NCBI RefSeq assembly: GCF_024519155.1
Contig: NZ_JANIFJ010000001.1
Coordinates: forward strand, 186,001-250,000
Direction: 5' to 3'
Source of the DNA: Mangrovibrevibacter kandeliae
Lineage (GTDB): Bacteria; Pseudomonadota; Alphaproteobacteria; Rhizobiales; Rhizobiaceae
DNA: 64,000 nucleotides
Under the pieces are notes generated by a model. It had not been told where the DNA came from. It saw nothing but the letters and a program-made list of their open reading frames with translations, and did no database searches. A program made the position numbers and the translations under genes. Below are positions 11,331-21,419 of the stretch, in pieces (position 1 is the stretch's first letter; each line of letters starts with the position of its first letter).

Positions 11331-14216
11331 TCACACCGCCCGCTTCATCCCGCCCATGCCGTCCTGCAGCCGCCGGCGTGCGTCGTCGGCGGAGAGTGGG
11401 GCGGCGTAGAAGAAACTCTGCGCGTACTCGCAGCCGAGCTTGCGCAGCTGCTCGGCATCCGCCTCCGTCTCGACCCCTTCCGCCACCACCTTCAGCCCGA
11501 GCTCGTGCGCCATCGTCACGATCGAACTGACGATGATCGGGCGCTGCGGCCGCCGGTCGTTCTTCAGGAAGGACTGGTCGATCTTCAGGGTGTCGAACGG
11601 GAAGCGCATCAGATAGGCGAGCGAGGAGTAGCCGGTGCCGAAGTCGTCGAGCGACAGGCCGACGCCCATTTCGCGCAGGCGCGTCAGGAGCTGGGCCGAG
11701 CGCTCGGGATTGTCCATGACGAGCGACTCCGTCAGCTCGAGCTTCAGGGTGCGGCTCGCCAGCTCGTAGCGCTTGAGGATCGCGCTGACGTCGTTGAGGA
11801 GGTCCTGCCGGATCAGCTGCCGGCTGGAGATGTTGACCGACATCGTCAGCGCCGGGTCACCCGTCAGCTTTTGCCAGTCCGACAGGCGGCGCGCTGCCTC
11901 GTCGAGCGCAAACTGCCCGAGCTGGACGATCAGGCCGGTGCTCTCGGCGATCGGAATGAACTCCGACGGCGACACCGGCCCGCGGCGCGGATGCTCCCAG
12001 CGCAAGAGCGCCTCGAAGCCGGCCGTCGCGCCGCTCTCGAGCCGGACGATCGGCTGGAAGGCGAGTGACAGCTCGTTGCGGCTGAAGGCGCGGCGCAGGT
12101 CCGACTCCATTTCCAGGCGACTGAAGCCGGCCACCTTGAAGGCCGGGCGGAAGGGCTCGATCCGGTCGCCGCCGAGGCGCTTGGCCTGATACATCGCGAG
12201 CTCGGCCTCGCGCAGCACGTCCTCGCAGCGGGTATCCGACCAGCCGGTGAGGCCGATCGCGCCGGTCAGCACGATCTCGCTGTTGTTGAACTGGATCGGC
12301 GCGGTGATCGCCTCGCGGAGCGTCTCGGCGAAGACGGCGACGCCCTCCACGTCGGTCTGCGAGACGAGGATCAGCCCGAACTGATTGCCCGACAGACGCG
12401 CCAGCGAATCCTGCGGCTTCAGGAGACGCTTCAGGCGCCGACCGATGGTGAGGAGGATGGTGTCGCCGGTGGCGATGCCGAACGCGTCGTTGACCTGCCG
12501 GAAGCGGTCGATGTCGATGACGAAGACGCTCGGCTTCAGCTCGGGGCGCAACGCCGCAAGGCTGCCGATGGCGGCGAGGCGGTCCATGAAGAGCTCGCGG
12601 TTCGGCAGGCCGGTCAGCTGGTCGTGCAGCGCGTCGTGGAGCAGGCGCTCCTCGGCCTTCTTGTGGTCGGTGACGTCCTTCAGCGTGCCGACGCAGCGCA
12701 CCACCTCGCCGTCGCTGCCGAGGATCGGCCGGGCGCGCAGCGACATCCAGTGATAGTGCCCGTCCTCGCTGCGCACCCGGAACTCCTGCGCGATGCGCCC
12801 GCGGCGGTGTTCGACGATGGTGTCGAGCGTCAGCTTGAAGCGGTCGCGGTCGTCCGGGTGGAGGATCGGCAGCCAGTTGCGCGCCGGCCCGTTCATCGAG
12901 GCGATCGGCAGACCGGCCGCTCCGTCGAAGTCGGAGGCGGCGAAGATCCGGTCGCGCGTCACGTCCCAGTCCCAGACCGCGTCGCCGGTGCCGGCGAGCG
13001 CCAGGGCACGGCGCTCGAGGTCGGAGATGAGGCCGCTGCCGATGCCGCTGCCGGCAAAGGCGTGCTGCATGACGGTGAAGCCGATCAGGAGCACGATCAG
13101 GACCAGGCCGCCGCCGAGCGCCGGCTGGATGATGTCGTTCGACAGGCGGCCGGTCACCGTCATCCACGCCCCGGCCAGCCAGACGAGGATCAGGAGCCAG
13201 CTCGGCACGAGCATGATCGCGCGGTCGAAGCCGAGCCAGGCGAGATAGAGGATGAGCCCGAGCCCGACCACCGCCGCGAGACCGAGCGACAGCCGGGCGA
13301 CGCCGGCCGCAAGTGGCGGGTCGACCGCCGCGGCGGCTCCCAGTCCGAGCAGCCCGATCAGCCAGATCAGCGTGAAGGCCGAGAGGACGCCGTGCCAGCG
13401 GTTGAGGTTGAGATAGGCGTAGAGGAAGAGGACGAAGGTGAAGGCGAGGGCGACTTCGGTGCCGGCTCGCCAGACCTGCTCGCCGCCGGCGATCAGCGGC
13501 ACGAGCTTCTGCCAGAAGTCGAAGTCGATGCAGATATAGGCGAGCACGGCCCAGGCGAGCGCCGCGGCGGCCGGGAACATCGCCGATCCCTTGACCACGA
13601 ACAGGATGGTCAGGAACACCGCGAGCAGGCCCGCGATGCCGAGCACGATGCCGCGATAGAGCGTGTAGGCGTTCAGCGTGTCCTTGTAGGCGTCGGGTTC
13701 CCACAGCCGCATCTCCGGCAGGGTGTCCGACGACATCTCCGCCACGAAGGTGATGATCGAGCCGGGATCGAGGGTGACGAGGAAGACGTCCGCCTCGCTG
13801 CTCGGCTGGCGCTCGAGCGCGAAGCCCTCGGACGGGGTGATCGCCGCGACCCGCTGCGCGCCGAGATCGGGCCAGAGCAGCCCGGAGCCGGCGAGCTTGA
13901 AGTGCGGCACCACGATCAGCCGGTCGATCTGCTCGTCGGTGTTGTTGGCGAGCGCGAAGACCGCCCAGCTGCCGGAGGCATTCGCCGAGTTCGCCTCGAC
14001 CTCGATGCGGCGAACGATGCCGTCGGCGCCCGGCACGGTCGAGACCTGGAAGCTGCGCCCCTTGTCGCGATAGAGGTCGACCGCCGGCATCAGGTCGATG
14101 GCGACGTCCTCCTGCGAGATCTGCACAGGCTCCAGCGCTGCCGCAGGACCGGCGCCGAGGAACGGCATCGCCAGAAGCAGGACGAGAAACGCGGCGAGGC
14201 GGCTGAACACGGACAT
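11331..14216 (-). CDS. 7TMR-type sensor with PAS, degenerate GGDEF and EAL phosphodiesterase domains
   Basis: 961 aa membrane sensor, probably a cyclic-di-GMP phosphodiesterase. In order: signal peptide (1-27), a periplasmic domain of 7TMR-DISM type (about 30-200), seven or so helices (about 205-400), a PAS/PAC domain (about 425-530), a GGDEF domain (about 540-700) and an EAL domain (about 705-955). The GGDEF signature is SGNQF, so the cyclase half is probably inactive. The EAL half keeps EALLRWEHP, NISSRQL, LELTESL, DDFGTGYSS, KIDQSFL and AEGVET, as in active phosphodiesterases. It is the last gene of the left-reading thrC-M16-GNAT-EAL group, 52 bp after the GNAT gene, and meets yqgE tail to tail. 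Confidence 0.93.
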   Translation of the reverse strand: MSVFSRLAAFLVLLLAMPFLGAGPAAALEPVQISQEDVAIDLMPAVDLYRDKGRSFQVSTVPGADGIVRRIEVEANSANASGSWAVFALANNTDEQIDRLIVVPHFKLAGSGLLWPDLGAQRVAAITPSEGFALERQPSSEADVFLVTLDPGSIITFVAEMSSDTLPEMRLWEPDAYKDTLNAYTLYRGIVLGIAGLLAVFLTILFVVKGSAMFPAAAALAWAVLAYICIDFDFWQKLVPLIAGGEQVWRAGTEVALAFTFVLFLYAYLNLNRWHGVLSAFTLIWLIGLLGLGAAAAVDPPLAAGVARLSLGLAAVVGLGLILYLAWLGFDRAIMLVPSWLLILVWLAGAWMTVTGRLSNDIIQPALGGGLVLIVLLIGFTVMQHAFAGSGIGSGLISDLERRALALAGTGDAVWDWDVTRDRIFAASDFDGAAGLPIASMNGPARNWLPILHPDDRDRFKLTLDTIVEHRRGRIAQEFRVRSEDGHYHWMSLRARPILGSDGEVVRCVGTLKDVTDHKKAEERLLHDALHDQLTGLPNRELFMDRLAAIGSLAALRPELKPSVFVIDIDRFRQVNDAFGIATGDTILLTIGRRLKRLLKPQDSLARLSGNQFGLILVSQTDVEGVAVFAETLREAITAPIQFNNSEIVLTGAIGLTGWSDTRCEDVLREAELAMYQAKRLGGDRIEPFRPAFKVAGFSRLEMESDLRRAFSRNELSLAFQPIVRLESGATAGFEALLRWEHPRRGPVSPSEFIPIAESTGLIVQLGQFALDEAARRLSDWQKLTGDPALTMSVNISSRQLIRQDLLNDVSAILKRYELASRTLKLELTESLVMDNPERSAQLLTRLREMGVGLSLDDFGTGYSSLAYLMRFPFDTLKIDQSFLKNDRRPQRPIIVSSIVTMAHELGLKVVAEGVETEADAEQLRKLGCEYAQSFFYAAPLSADDARRRLQDGMGGMKRAV

Positions 14217-14268
14217 CGACGGGGAATCAGCCTCTTTCCGGGCAGGTGAGATGCGCCCCGGACAGGGG

Positions 14269-14892
14269 TCAGGCGATGCTAGCAGATCGGGCGGGCGCTG
14301 ACGCGGGCGAACGGGTCCAGTCGTCCACAATCAACGAATAAAGGTAATGGTCCTCCCAGCGCCCGGCGATCTTGAGGTAGTTCTTCAGATAGCCCTCGCG
14401 CCGAAACCCGGCCTTTTCGAGGAGGCGGATCGAGCGCTCGTTGCTCGGCAGGCAGGCGGCCTCCATCCGGTGCAGCCCCTCCAGCTCGAACACGAGGTGC
14501 TTCAGCGCCTCGACCGCGCGGTGCATCCGCCCGGTACCAGCGAAAGGCGCTCCCATCCAGTAGCCGAGCGTACAGGACTGGGCGACGCCGCGCCGGATCA
14601 GCCCGACCGTCACGCCGCCCTGCAGGATGCGGCCTTCGGCGTCGAACAGAAAGAAGGTGTAGCCGGTGCGCTCGCGCGCTTCGTGGCGGTAGCGGCGCAG
14701 GCGCAGCTGGTAGGCGCGACGGCTCAATTCGTCCGCCGACCAGGCCGGCTCCCAGGGCGTCAGGAACGCCCGGCTTTGCTGGCGCAGCTCGCGCCAGGCC
14801 GGATAGTCGCCGCTCTGCGGCATCCTCAGCACGACGCCCTCTCCCTCCAGGCTGGGAAGCACGGGCCGGAAGAGGGTGTCCAGCACGCTCAT
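14269..14892 (-). CDS. GNAT family N-acetyltransferase (RimJ/RimL type)
   Basis: 207 aa acetyltransferase of the RimJ/RimL group, which acetylates protein N-termini or small amines. VVLRMPQSGDYPAWRELR at the N-terminus and the late LPSNERSIRLLEKAGFRREG block (acetyl-CoA-binding and family hallmark) are visible. The middle has LGYWMGAPFAGTGRMHRAVEAL, where the usual Q/R-x2-G-x-G/A pyrophosphate loop is weak (GTGRMH). It begins 9 bp after the M16 peptidase stop, so it is probably cotranscribed with it. The substrate cannot be read from sequence. Confidence 0.92.
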   Translation of the reverse strand: MSVLDTLFRPVLPSLEGEGVVLRMPQSGDYPAWRELRQQSRAFLTPWEPAWSADELSRRAYQLRLRRYRHEARERTGYTFFLFDAEGRILQGGVTVGLIRRGVAQSCTLGYWMGAPFAGTGRMHRAVEALKHLVFELEGLHRMEAACLPSNERSIRLLEKAGFRREGYLKNYLKIAGRWEDHYLYSLIVDDWTRSPASAPARSASIA

Positions 14893-14901
14893 CGCTCGAA
14901 A

Positions 14902-16212
14902 TCAGCGCCCCCCGGCTGCCCGACGCGAGGAGGTCGTGCCGCGCATGCGCCCGGCGAGGTCGTCGAGCGTCGGCAGCTTGCCCACCGGCCCGATGGCGGC
15001 GAGGGTCGGTGTCTTGTCCTGGAAGATCCGGCCGGCGAGATCGGCCAGCCGGTCGGCGGTGATCGCTCCCAGCCGGTCCATGAGCTCGGTGTTGGTGATC
15101 GGATTGCCGTTGAACAGGATCTGACGCGCGATCTGACCGGCACGCGAGGCCGGGCTTTCCTGCGACATCAGGAGGCTGGAGCGCATCTGCGCTCGGGCCC
15201 GCACCACTTCGTCCTCGCCGATTCCCTCAGCGGCCTTCATCAGTTCGGCGACGATGGTCTCGGCGAGCTCCGCCAGCTCGGCTTCGCCGGTGGCCGCATG
15301 GACGCCGAAGATGCCGGAATCGGAGAAGCTCCAATGGAAGCTGGAGATCGCGTAGCACAGGCCGCGTCGCTCGCGGACCTCCTGGAACAGGCGCGATGAC
15401 ATCGAGCCGCCGAGGATCATCGACAGGATCTGCGAGGCATAGAAGTCACGCGCATAGTAGGGCCGGCCCTCGAAGCCGAGCACCATCTGCGCGTCCATCA
15501 GGTCGCGCACCTCGCGGAACTCGCCGCCGGTGTAGCTCGCCGGCGTGCGGGCGATCGCCCGGCGCTTCTCCGGGCCGGGCGCGGCCATGCCGCCGAACGC
15601 GTCGGAGGCCTGACGCGCGACCTTGTCGTGATCGACCGCGCCCGCCGCGACGACGATCATCCGGTCCGGCGCATAGTGCTGGCCGAGATAGGCGCGCAGG
15701 CCGGTGGAGGTGAAGGACTTCACCGTGTCGCGCGTGCCGAGGATCGGGCGGCCGATGATCTGGCCGCGGAAGGCCGCCTCCTGGAAGTGGTCGAAGACGA
15801 TGTCGTCCGGCGTGTCTTCGGCAGCGCCGAGCTCCTGCAGGATCACCTGCTGCTCGCGCTCCAGCTCCTGCGGATCGAACCGCGAATCGGTGATGATGTC
15901 GGCGAGAAGGTCGAGCGCCAGCGGCACGTCGTCCTTGAGGACACGCGCGTAGTAGGCGGTCGTCTCGACGCTGGTTGCCGCGTTCAACTCGCCGCCGACG
16001 TCCTCGATCTCCTCCGCGATGCGCCGTGCCGAGCGCCGGCTGGTGCCCTTGAAGGCCATGTGCTCGAGGAGATGGGCGATGCCGTGCTCCTCCGGCGCCT
16101 CGTCGCGCGCGCCGGCCTTGACCCAGATGCCCAGCGCCGCGCTTTCAAGCTGCGGCATCGTGTCGGTGGCGATCGTCAGGCCGTTCGCGAGCCGGCTGAT
16201 CTCGACGCTCAT
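14902..16212 (-). CDS. M16 family zinc metallopeptidase (mitochondrial processing peptidase-like)
   Basis: 436 aa single-unit M16B protease related to the beta subunit of mitochondrial processing peptidase. The inverted zinc motif is HLLEHMAFKGT (H-x2-E-H), with the distal Glu ligand in NAATSVETTAYYA. The C-terminal half carries the family's GGSMSSRLFQEVRERRGLCY glycine-rich loop. ATG 16212 (MSVEISRLANGLTIATDTMP) is the start; it overlaps the thrC stop by 4 bp, so translation is likely coupled. Pairing with thrC is common in rhizobia, but the physiological substrate is not known. Confidence 0.95.
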   Translation of the reverse strand: MSVEISRLANGLTIATDTMPQLESAALGIWVKAGARDEAPEEHGIAHLLEHMAFKGTSRRSARRIAEEIEDVGGELNAATSVETTAYYARVLKDDVPLALDLLADIITDSRFDPQELEREQQVILQELGAAEDTPDDIVFDHFQEAAFRGQIIGRPILGTRDTVKSFTSTGLRAYLGQHYAPDRMIVVAAGAVDHDKVARQASDAFGGMAAPGPEKRRAIARTPASYTGGEFREVRDLMDAQMVLGFEGRPYYARDFYASQILSMILGGSMSSRLFQEVRERRGLCYAISSFHWSFSDSGIFGVHAATGEAELAELAETIVAELMKAAEGIGEDEVVRARAQMRSSLLMSQESPASRAGQIARQILFNGNPITNTELMDRLGAITADRLADLAGRIFQDKTPTLAAIGPVGKLPTLDDLAGRMRGTTSSRRAAGGR

Positions 16213-17618
16213 GCCGTCGCTCCCGTCCATGCCGCACGGCTGCGTTCGGAGATGTAGGCCTCCACCGCGTCGAGCGCGTTCGGCAGGCGGTCGAACGTCT
16301 CGGCCTTCTCCATCAGGCCGGCATGGGTCGGCGGCAGGTCCGGCGCGAGGCCGCAGGCCTGGCGCACCGCATCCGGGAACTTCGCCGGATGCGCGGTGGC
16401 GAGCGTCACCATCACGCCTTCGCCCTGCATCCGCTGAGCGACGCCGACGCCGACGGCGGTGTGGGGATCGAGGAGGTAGGCCGTTGCGGCGAGCGTCGAC
16501 GCGATCGTCGCGCCGGTCCCGGCGACGTCGGAGCGTCCAGCCTCGAACTCGGCGCGGATCGCCGCAAGGGCGTCGGCCGGGAGGCTGAAGCTCTTCGACT
16601 GCTGAAGCTGCTGCATCATCCGGCGTACGGCGGCGCCGTCGCGTCCGCATGCCTCGAACAGCAGGCGTTCGAAGTTGGAGGAGATCTGGATGTCCATCGA
16701 CGGCGAACTCGTGGCGACGACGCCCGCCGTCTCGTAGCGCCCGGTCTCGAGCGTGCGGGCGAGGATGTCGTTGTCGTTGGTGGCGATCACCAGCCGGTCG
16801 ACCGGAAGGCCCATGCGCTTGGCGACGTATCCGGCGAAGATGTCGCCGAAATTGCCGGTCGGGACGGTGAAGGAGACGGTGCGCTCCGGCGCGCCGAGCC
16901 CGGCGGCCGCGGTGAAGTAGTAGACCACCTGCGCCATGATGCGCGCCCAGTTGATCGAGTTGACGCCGGACAGGCCGACCGCGCCGCGGAAGCGCCGGTC
17001 GTTGAACATCGCCTTCACCAGCGCCTGGCAGTCGTCGAAGGTGCCATCGACCGCCAGCGCATGGACGTTGGCCGAGCCGGAGGTCGTCATCTGCCGCTGC
17101 TGCACGGTAGAGACGCGGCCCTCGGGGAACAGGATGAAGATGTCGCAGCGCTCGGAGCCGGCGAAGGCGTCGATCGCGGCGCCGCCGGTGTCGCCAGAGG
17201 TGGCGCCGACGATGGTCGCCCGCTCGCCGCGCTCCTTCAGGACGTGGTCCATCAGCCGCGCGATCAGCTGCATGGCGACGTCCTTGAAGGCGAGCGTCGG
17301 GCCGTGGAACAGCTCCAGCACGAAATGCGAAGGGCCGATCTGCACCAGCGGCGCCACCGCCGGATGGCGAAAGGTCGCATAGGCGTCGTCGATCATCCGC
17401 TTCAGGTCGGCCTCGGCGATGTCGCCACCGACGAACGGCCTGATGACCTCCAGCGCGACATCGGCATAGGGGCGCCCGGCAAAGCCGCGTATCGTCGCGG
17501 CGGACAGCTGCGGCCAGGTCTTCGGAAGGTAGAGCCCGCCATCCTCCGCCAGGCCCGCCAGGAGCACGTCGGCGAAGCCGAGAACGGGGGCCTCCCCCCG
17601 CGAACTCAGATATTCCAC
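16209..17618 (-). CDS. thrC: Threonine synthase
   Basis: PLP enzyme that converts O-phosphohomoserine (from thrB) to threonine. The 469 aa length and N-terminus (MEYLSSRGEAPVLGFADVLLAGLAEDGGLYLP) match the type II bacterial/fungal class. The PLP lysine lies in HGPTLAFKDVAMQ, and the phosphate-binding loop is GATSGDTGGAA. The start is GTG 17618; the frame stays open to 17747 but that stretch lacks coding character and would enter the promoter region. The stop overlaps the M16 peptidase start. It is divergent from the lipoprotein gene at 17748. Confidence 0.96.
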   Translation of the reverse strand: MEYLSSRGEAPVLGFADVLLAGLAEDGGLYLPKTWPQLSAATIRGFAGRPYADVALEVIRPFVGGDIAEADLKRMIDDAYATFRHPAVAPLVQIGPSHFVLELFHGPTLAFKDVAMQLIARLMDHVLKERGERATIVGATSGDTGGAAIDAFAGSERCDIFILFPEGRVSTVQQRQMTTSGSANVHALAVDGTFDDCQALVKAMFNDRRFRGAVGLSGVNSINWARIMAQVVYYFTAAAGLGAPERTVSFTVPTGNFGDIFAGYVAKRMGLPVDRLVIATNDNDILARTLETGRYETAGVVATSSPSMDIQISSNFERLLFEACGRDGAAVRRMMQQLQQSKSFSLPADALAAIRAEFEAGRSDVAGTGATIASTLAATAYLLDPHTAVGVGVAQRMQGEGVMVTLATAHPAKFPDAVRQACGLAPDLPPTHAGLMEKAETFDRLPNALDAVEAYISERSRAAWTGATA

Positions 17619-17747
17619 GTCGTTTCCACTTCGCTCTGCTTCGCGCGGATCTGTGCCGGCGGCGCGTGGGGCCGCGTCGGTCGCGCATTCGGCGATCCGC
17701 TGATATAGAACGGCCCGGCACAAGAAGGGAAGAACCGAAGGATGCAT

Positions 17748-18275
17748 ATGTCTCGTGTCGCCCGCATGACGGCCTTCCTGGCAGTTGCGGCTGCGCTAGC
17801 TGGCTGTAATTCCACGGCTTCCGGCCCCGCTCTCGAGGAGGCGGCGCAGCCGGTCGCGCAAAAGCAGGAGGGGCGAATCCCCGACTACTGTCCGCGCATC
17901 TCGCTGCGCGAGGGGACGGCGATCCTGCGCAAGAAGGTCGGCGAGGACATCGATTACATCGCCTCGATCGGCGACACCTCGCGCAGCTGCCGGCTGATCG
18001 ACGGCCAGTTGCACATCTCGGTCGGCGTCGCAGGCCGCCTGACGGCGGGCGCGGCGGCAAAGGCCCGCACCGAGCCGCTGCCGGTGCGCGTCGCGGTGGT
18101 GCGCGGCACCGACGTGCTCTACTCCAAGCTCGGCACGGTCGGCGTGCCGGTGAAGGGCGGCGGCGGCGCCGACAGCTTCACCTATGTCGACGACGCCATC
18201 GTCATTCCCGAGCCGCCGGAGAAGAACATCATCATCTATGCCGGCTTCGACGAGGGCGCGCCCGCCAAGAAGTGA
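17748..18275 (+). CDS. Putative lipoprotein of unknown function
   Basis: 175 aa protein with a lipoprotein signal: MSRVARMTAFLAVAAALAGC, with the lipidated cysteine at residue 20. The mature part is about 155 aa with a Cys pair (DYCPRISL and RSCRLIDGQ) and a beta-rich look ending PEPPEKNIIIYAGFDEG. I recognise no domain; similar short lipoproteins occur widely in Hyphomicrobiales. ATG 17748 is preferred over ATG 17742 because GAAGGA ends 5 bp before the former but overlaps the latter. It is divergent from thrC and runs tail to tail with the HAD gene. Confidence 0.85.
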   Translation: MSRVARMTAFLAVAAALAGCNSTASGPALEEAAQPVAQKQEGRIPDYCPRISLREGTAILRKKVGEDIDYIASIGDTSRSCRLIDGQLHISVGVAGRLTAGAAAKARTEPLPVRVAVVRGTDVLYSKLGTVGVPVKGGGGADSFTYVDDAIVIPEPPEKNIIIYAGFDEGAPAKK

Positions 18276-18290
18276 GCGGGCCGGGAGCGG

Positions 18291-18977
18291 TCAGGCCCGC
18301 TCCCATCCGCCTAGAGCTTCGGCGACGGCGGGAAAATCGGACAGACGGGCGATCACCGTCTCGGCGCCGGCGTCGCTCAGGCTGTCGCTGTGGCCGGGAT
18401 AGCTGTGGCGCCCGCCGGTGAAGCCGACGACACGACAGCCGGCGGCCGCGGCTGCCGCAACCCCATGCACCGAGTCCTCCAGGACGATGGCCTGCTCCGG
18501 CGTCACCTCGAACTCTTTGCAGGCATACAGGAAGACGTCCGGGGCCGGCTTCTCCCGCCGGGTGCCGACCTCCTTGGCCGCGAACACGTAAGGCCGGAAG
18601 CGGTCCCACAGGCCGACATGGGTCAGCGAGATCCTGAGCCGCTCGGAGGAGGAGTTCGAGCAGATGCAGCGGGCGAGATCGAGACGATCGAGCACGTCGT
18701 CGGCGCCGGCGATCGCCTTCACGTCGCGGCCGAGCCGAAGATCGATCTCCTCGTTGGCGCGCTTCAGGAAGTCGTCGGGAAAGCGGATCTCGTTCTCCTC
18801 CGCCAGCAGTTCCAGCATCCGTGCCCCGGTCAGGCCGGCGAAGCGGCCGGCGATTTCGCCTGCGTCGATCTCGAGTCCGAACTCGCGGAAGTTCTCGGCA
18901 TGCACCTCGGCGGCGATGATCTCCGAGTCGATCAGGGTTCCGTCGCAGTCGAAGATGGCGAGGGCGAGCGAAGACAT
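18291..18977 (-). CDS. HAD-IA family hydrolase (phosphatase/phosphoglucomutase-like)
   Basis: 228 aa haloacid dehalogenase-type hydrolase. Motif I is FDCDGTLIDSEI with the nucleophile Asp and the acid/base Asp. Motif II is CICSNSSSERL, motif III the Lys of REKPAPDVFLYA, and motif IV VLEDSVHGVAAAAAAG. A four-helix cap lies between motifs I and II, as in phosphoglycolate phosphatase and beta-phosphoglucomutase relatives. The substrate cannot be assigned. It is divergent from ccrM; its promoter shares the intergenic region at 18978-19177. Confidence 0.93.
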   Translation of the reverse strand: MSSLALAIFDCDGTLIDSEIIAAEVHAENFREFGLEIDAGEIAGRFAGLTGARMLELLAEENEIRFPDDFLKRANEEIDLRLGRDVKAIAGADDVLDRLDLARCICSNSSSERLRISLTHVGLWDRFRPYVFAAKEVGTRREKPAPDVFLYACKEFEVTPEQAIVLEDSVHGVAAAAAAGCRVVGFTGGRHSYPGHSDSLSDAGAETVIARLSDFPAVAEALGGWERA

Positions 18978-20311
<1,334 letters not shown>

Positions 20312-20324
20312 ACGCCTTCGACGA

Positions 20325-21401
20325 TCAGCCGCTTGCGAGCGCAGGCTCCGGCCGGGCGAGCCGGACGACCTTGCGCATCAGTGTCGGCAGCGCCTCGTGC
20401 GCCAGGGCCGCAGGCGGCGACCACCAGCCTTCGCCGGGCGGATCGGCCGCAACCTCGGCGCGCCACACCGTCAGCTCGAGATCGAAGTGGGTGAAGCCGT
20501 GCGACACGCTGCCGATGCTCGCCCAGGCGGCCGCGACCGGCGCTTCGGAGGCATCGACGGCGCCGTCAGCCCGGGCGCTCCAGCCGGTGGTCGGCGGCTC
20601 GCTCATGCCGCCGAGAAGGCCGCCCTCCGGTCGCCGGCGCAGCCAGATCGCCCCGTCGTGGGGCCGCAGCGCGACGAAGGCGGCGCCGCGCCGCAGCGGC
20701 TTCCTGGCTCGCTGCGGCTTGACCGGGAACAGCGTCTGGCGCCCTTCGGCGCGCGCCGCACATGGCGCGGCGACCGGGCAGATCACGCAGGCAGGTGACT
20801 TCGGCGTGCAGATCGTCGCGCCGAGATCCATCGTCGCCTGGGCGAAGTCGCCCGGGCGATCCGGCGGCACCAGCGCGACGACGTGTCGCCGGATGCTCGC
20901 ACGCGCGCCGGGCAGCGGGGCCTCGATGGCGAAGAGACGGGTCACCACGCGCTCGACGTTGCCGTCGACCACGGCGACCGCTTCGCCAAACGCGATGGCC
21001 GCGACGGCAGCCGAGGTGTAGTCGCCGATCCCGGGAAGCTCGCGCAGCATCGCGGCGTTCGGTGGGAAGCGACCGCCATGCTCGCCGACGACCGCCTTGG
21101 CACAGGCGAGCATGTTGCGGGCGCGGGCATAGTAGCCAAGCCCCGCCCAGGCGCTCATCACGGCTGCAGGCTCGGCCGCAGCGAGGTCAGCGACCGTTGG
21201 CCACGCATTGACAAACCGCTCGTAATACGGCTTGACCGCCGCGACGGTGGTCTGCTGCAGCATGATCTCGGACAGCCACACGCGGTAGGGGTCCGGCGGT
21301 GGGGCATCCGCTCCCGGTGGCATGCGCCAGGGCAGAGCGCGGCCGTGACGGCCGTACCAGTCGAGCAGCGTAACAGTGATCGAGGGGTCGGCATGGGGCA
21401 T
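20325..21401 (-). CDS. mutY: A/G-specific adenine DNA glycosylase
   Basis: Base-excision repair enzyme removing adenine mispaired with 8-oxoguanine. Catalytic Glu lies in WLSEIMLQQTTVAAV and the helix-hairpin-helix in LRELPGIGDYTSAAVAAIAF, with the catalytic Asp in VVDGNVERV. The [4Fe-4S] ligands are in CTPKSPACVICPVAAPC with spacing 6-2-5. A NUDIX-like C-terminal domain (about residue 235 onward) recognises 8-oxoG. 358 aa is full length. It is divergent from the O-antigen ligase-like gene, whose start lies within about 20 bp. Confidence 0.96.
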   Translation of the reverse strand: MPHADPSITVTLLDWYGRHGRALPWRMPPGADAPPPDPYRVWLSEIMLQQTTVAAVKPYYERFVNAWPTVADLAAAEPAAVMSAWAGLGYYARARNMLACAKAVVGEHGGRFPPNAAMLRELPGIGDYTSAAVAAIAFGEAVAVVDGNVERVVTRLFAIEAPLPGARASIRRHVVALVPPDRPGDFAQATMDLGATICTPKSPACVICPVAAPCAARAEGRQTLFPVKPQRARKPLRRGAAFVALRPHDGAIWLRRRPEGGLLGGMSEPPTTGWSARADGAVDASEAPVAAAWASIGSVSHGFTHFDLELTVWRAEVAADPPGEGWWSPPAALAHEALPTLMRKVVRLARPEPALASG

Positions 21402-21419
21402 GGTGGCGAGAGATCATCC

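Noticed and set aside
12624-14249. 541-codon open frame antisense to the EAL gene
   Set aside because: Repetitive acidic and basic composition without domains; mirror image of a well-supported gene.
17619-17747. 43-residue N-terminal extension of threonine synthase
   Set aside because: The family starts at the GTG at 17618 (MEYLSSRG); the extension would run through the promoter of the divergent lipoprotein gene.
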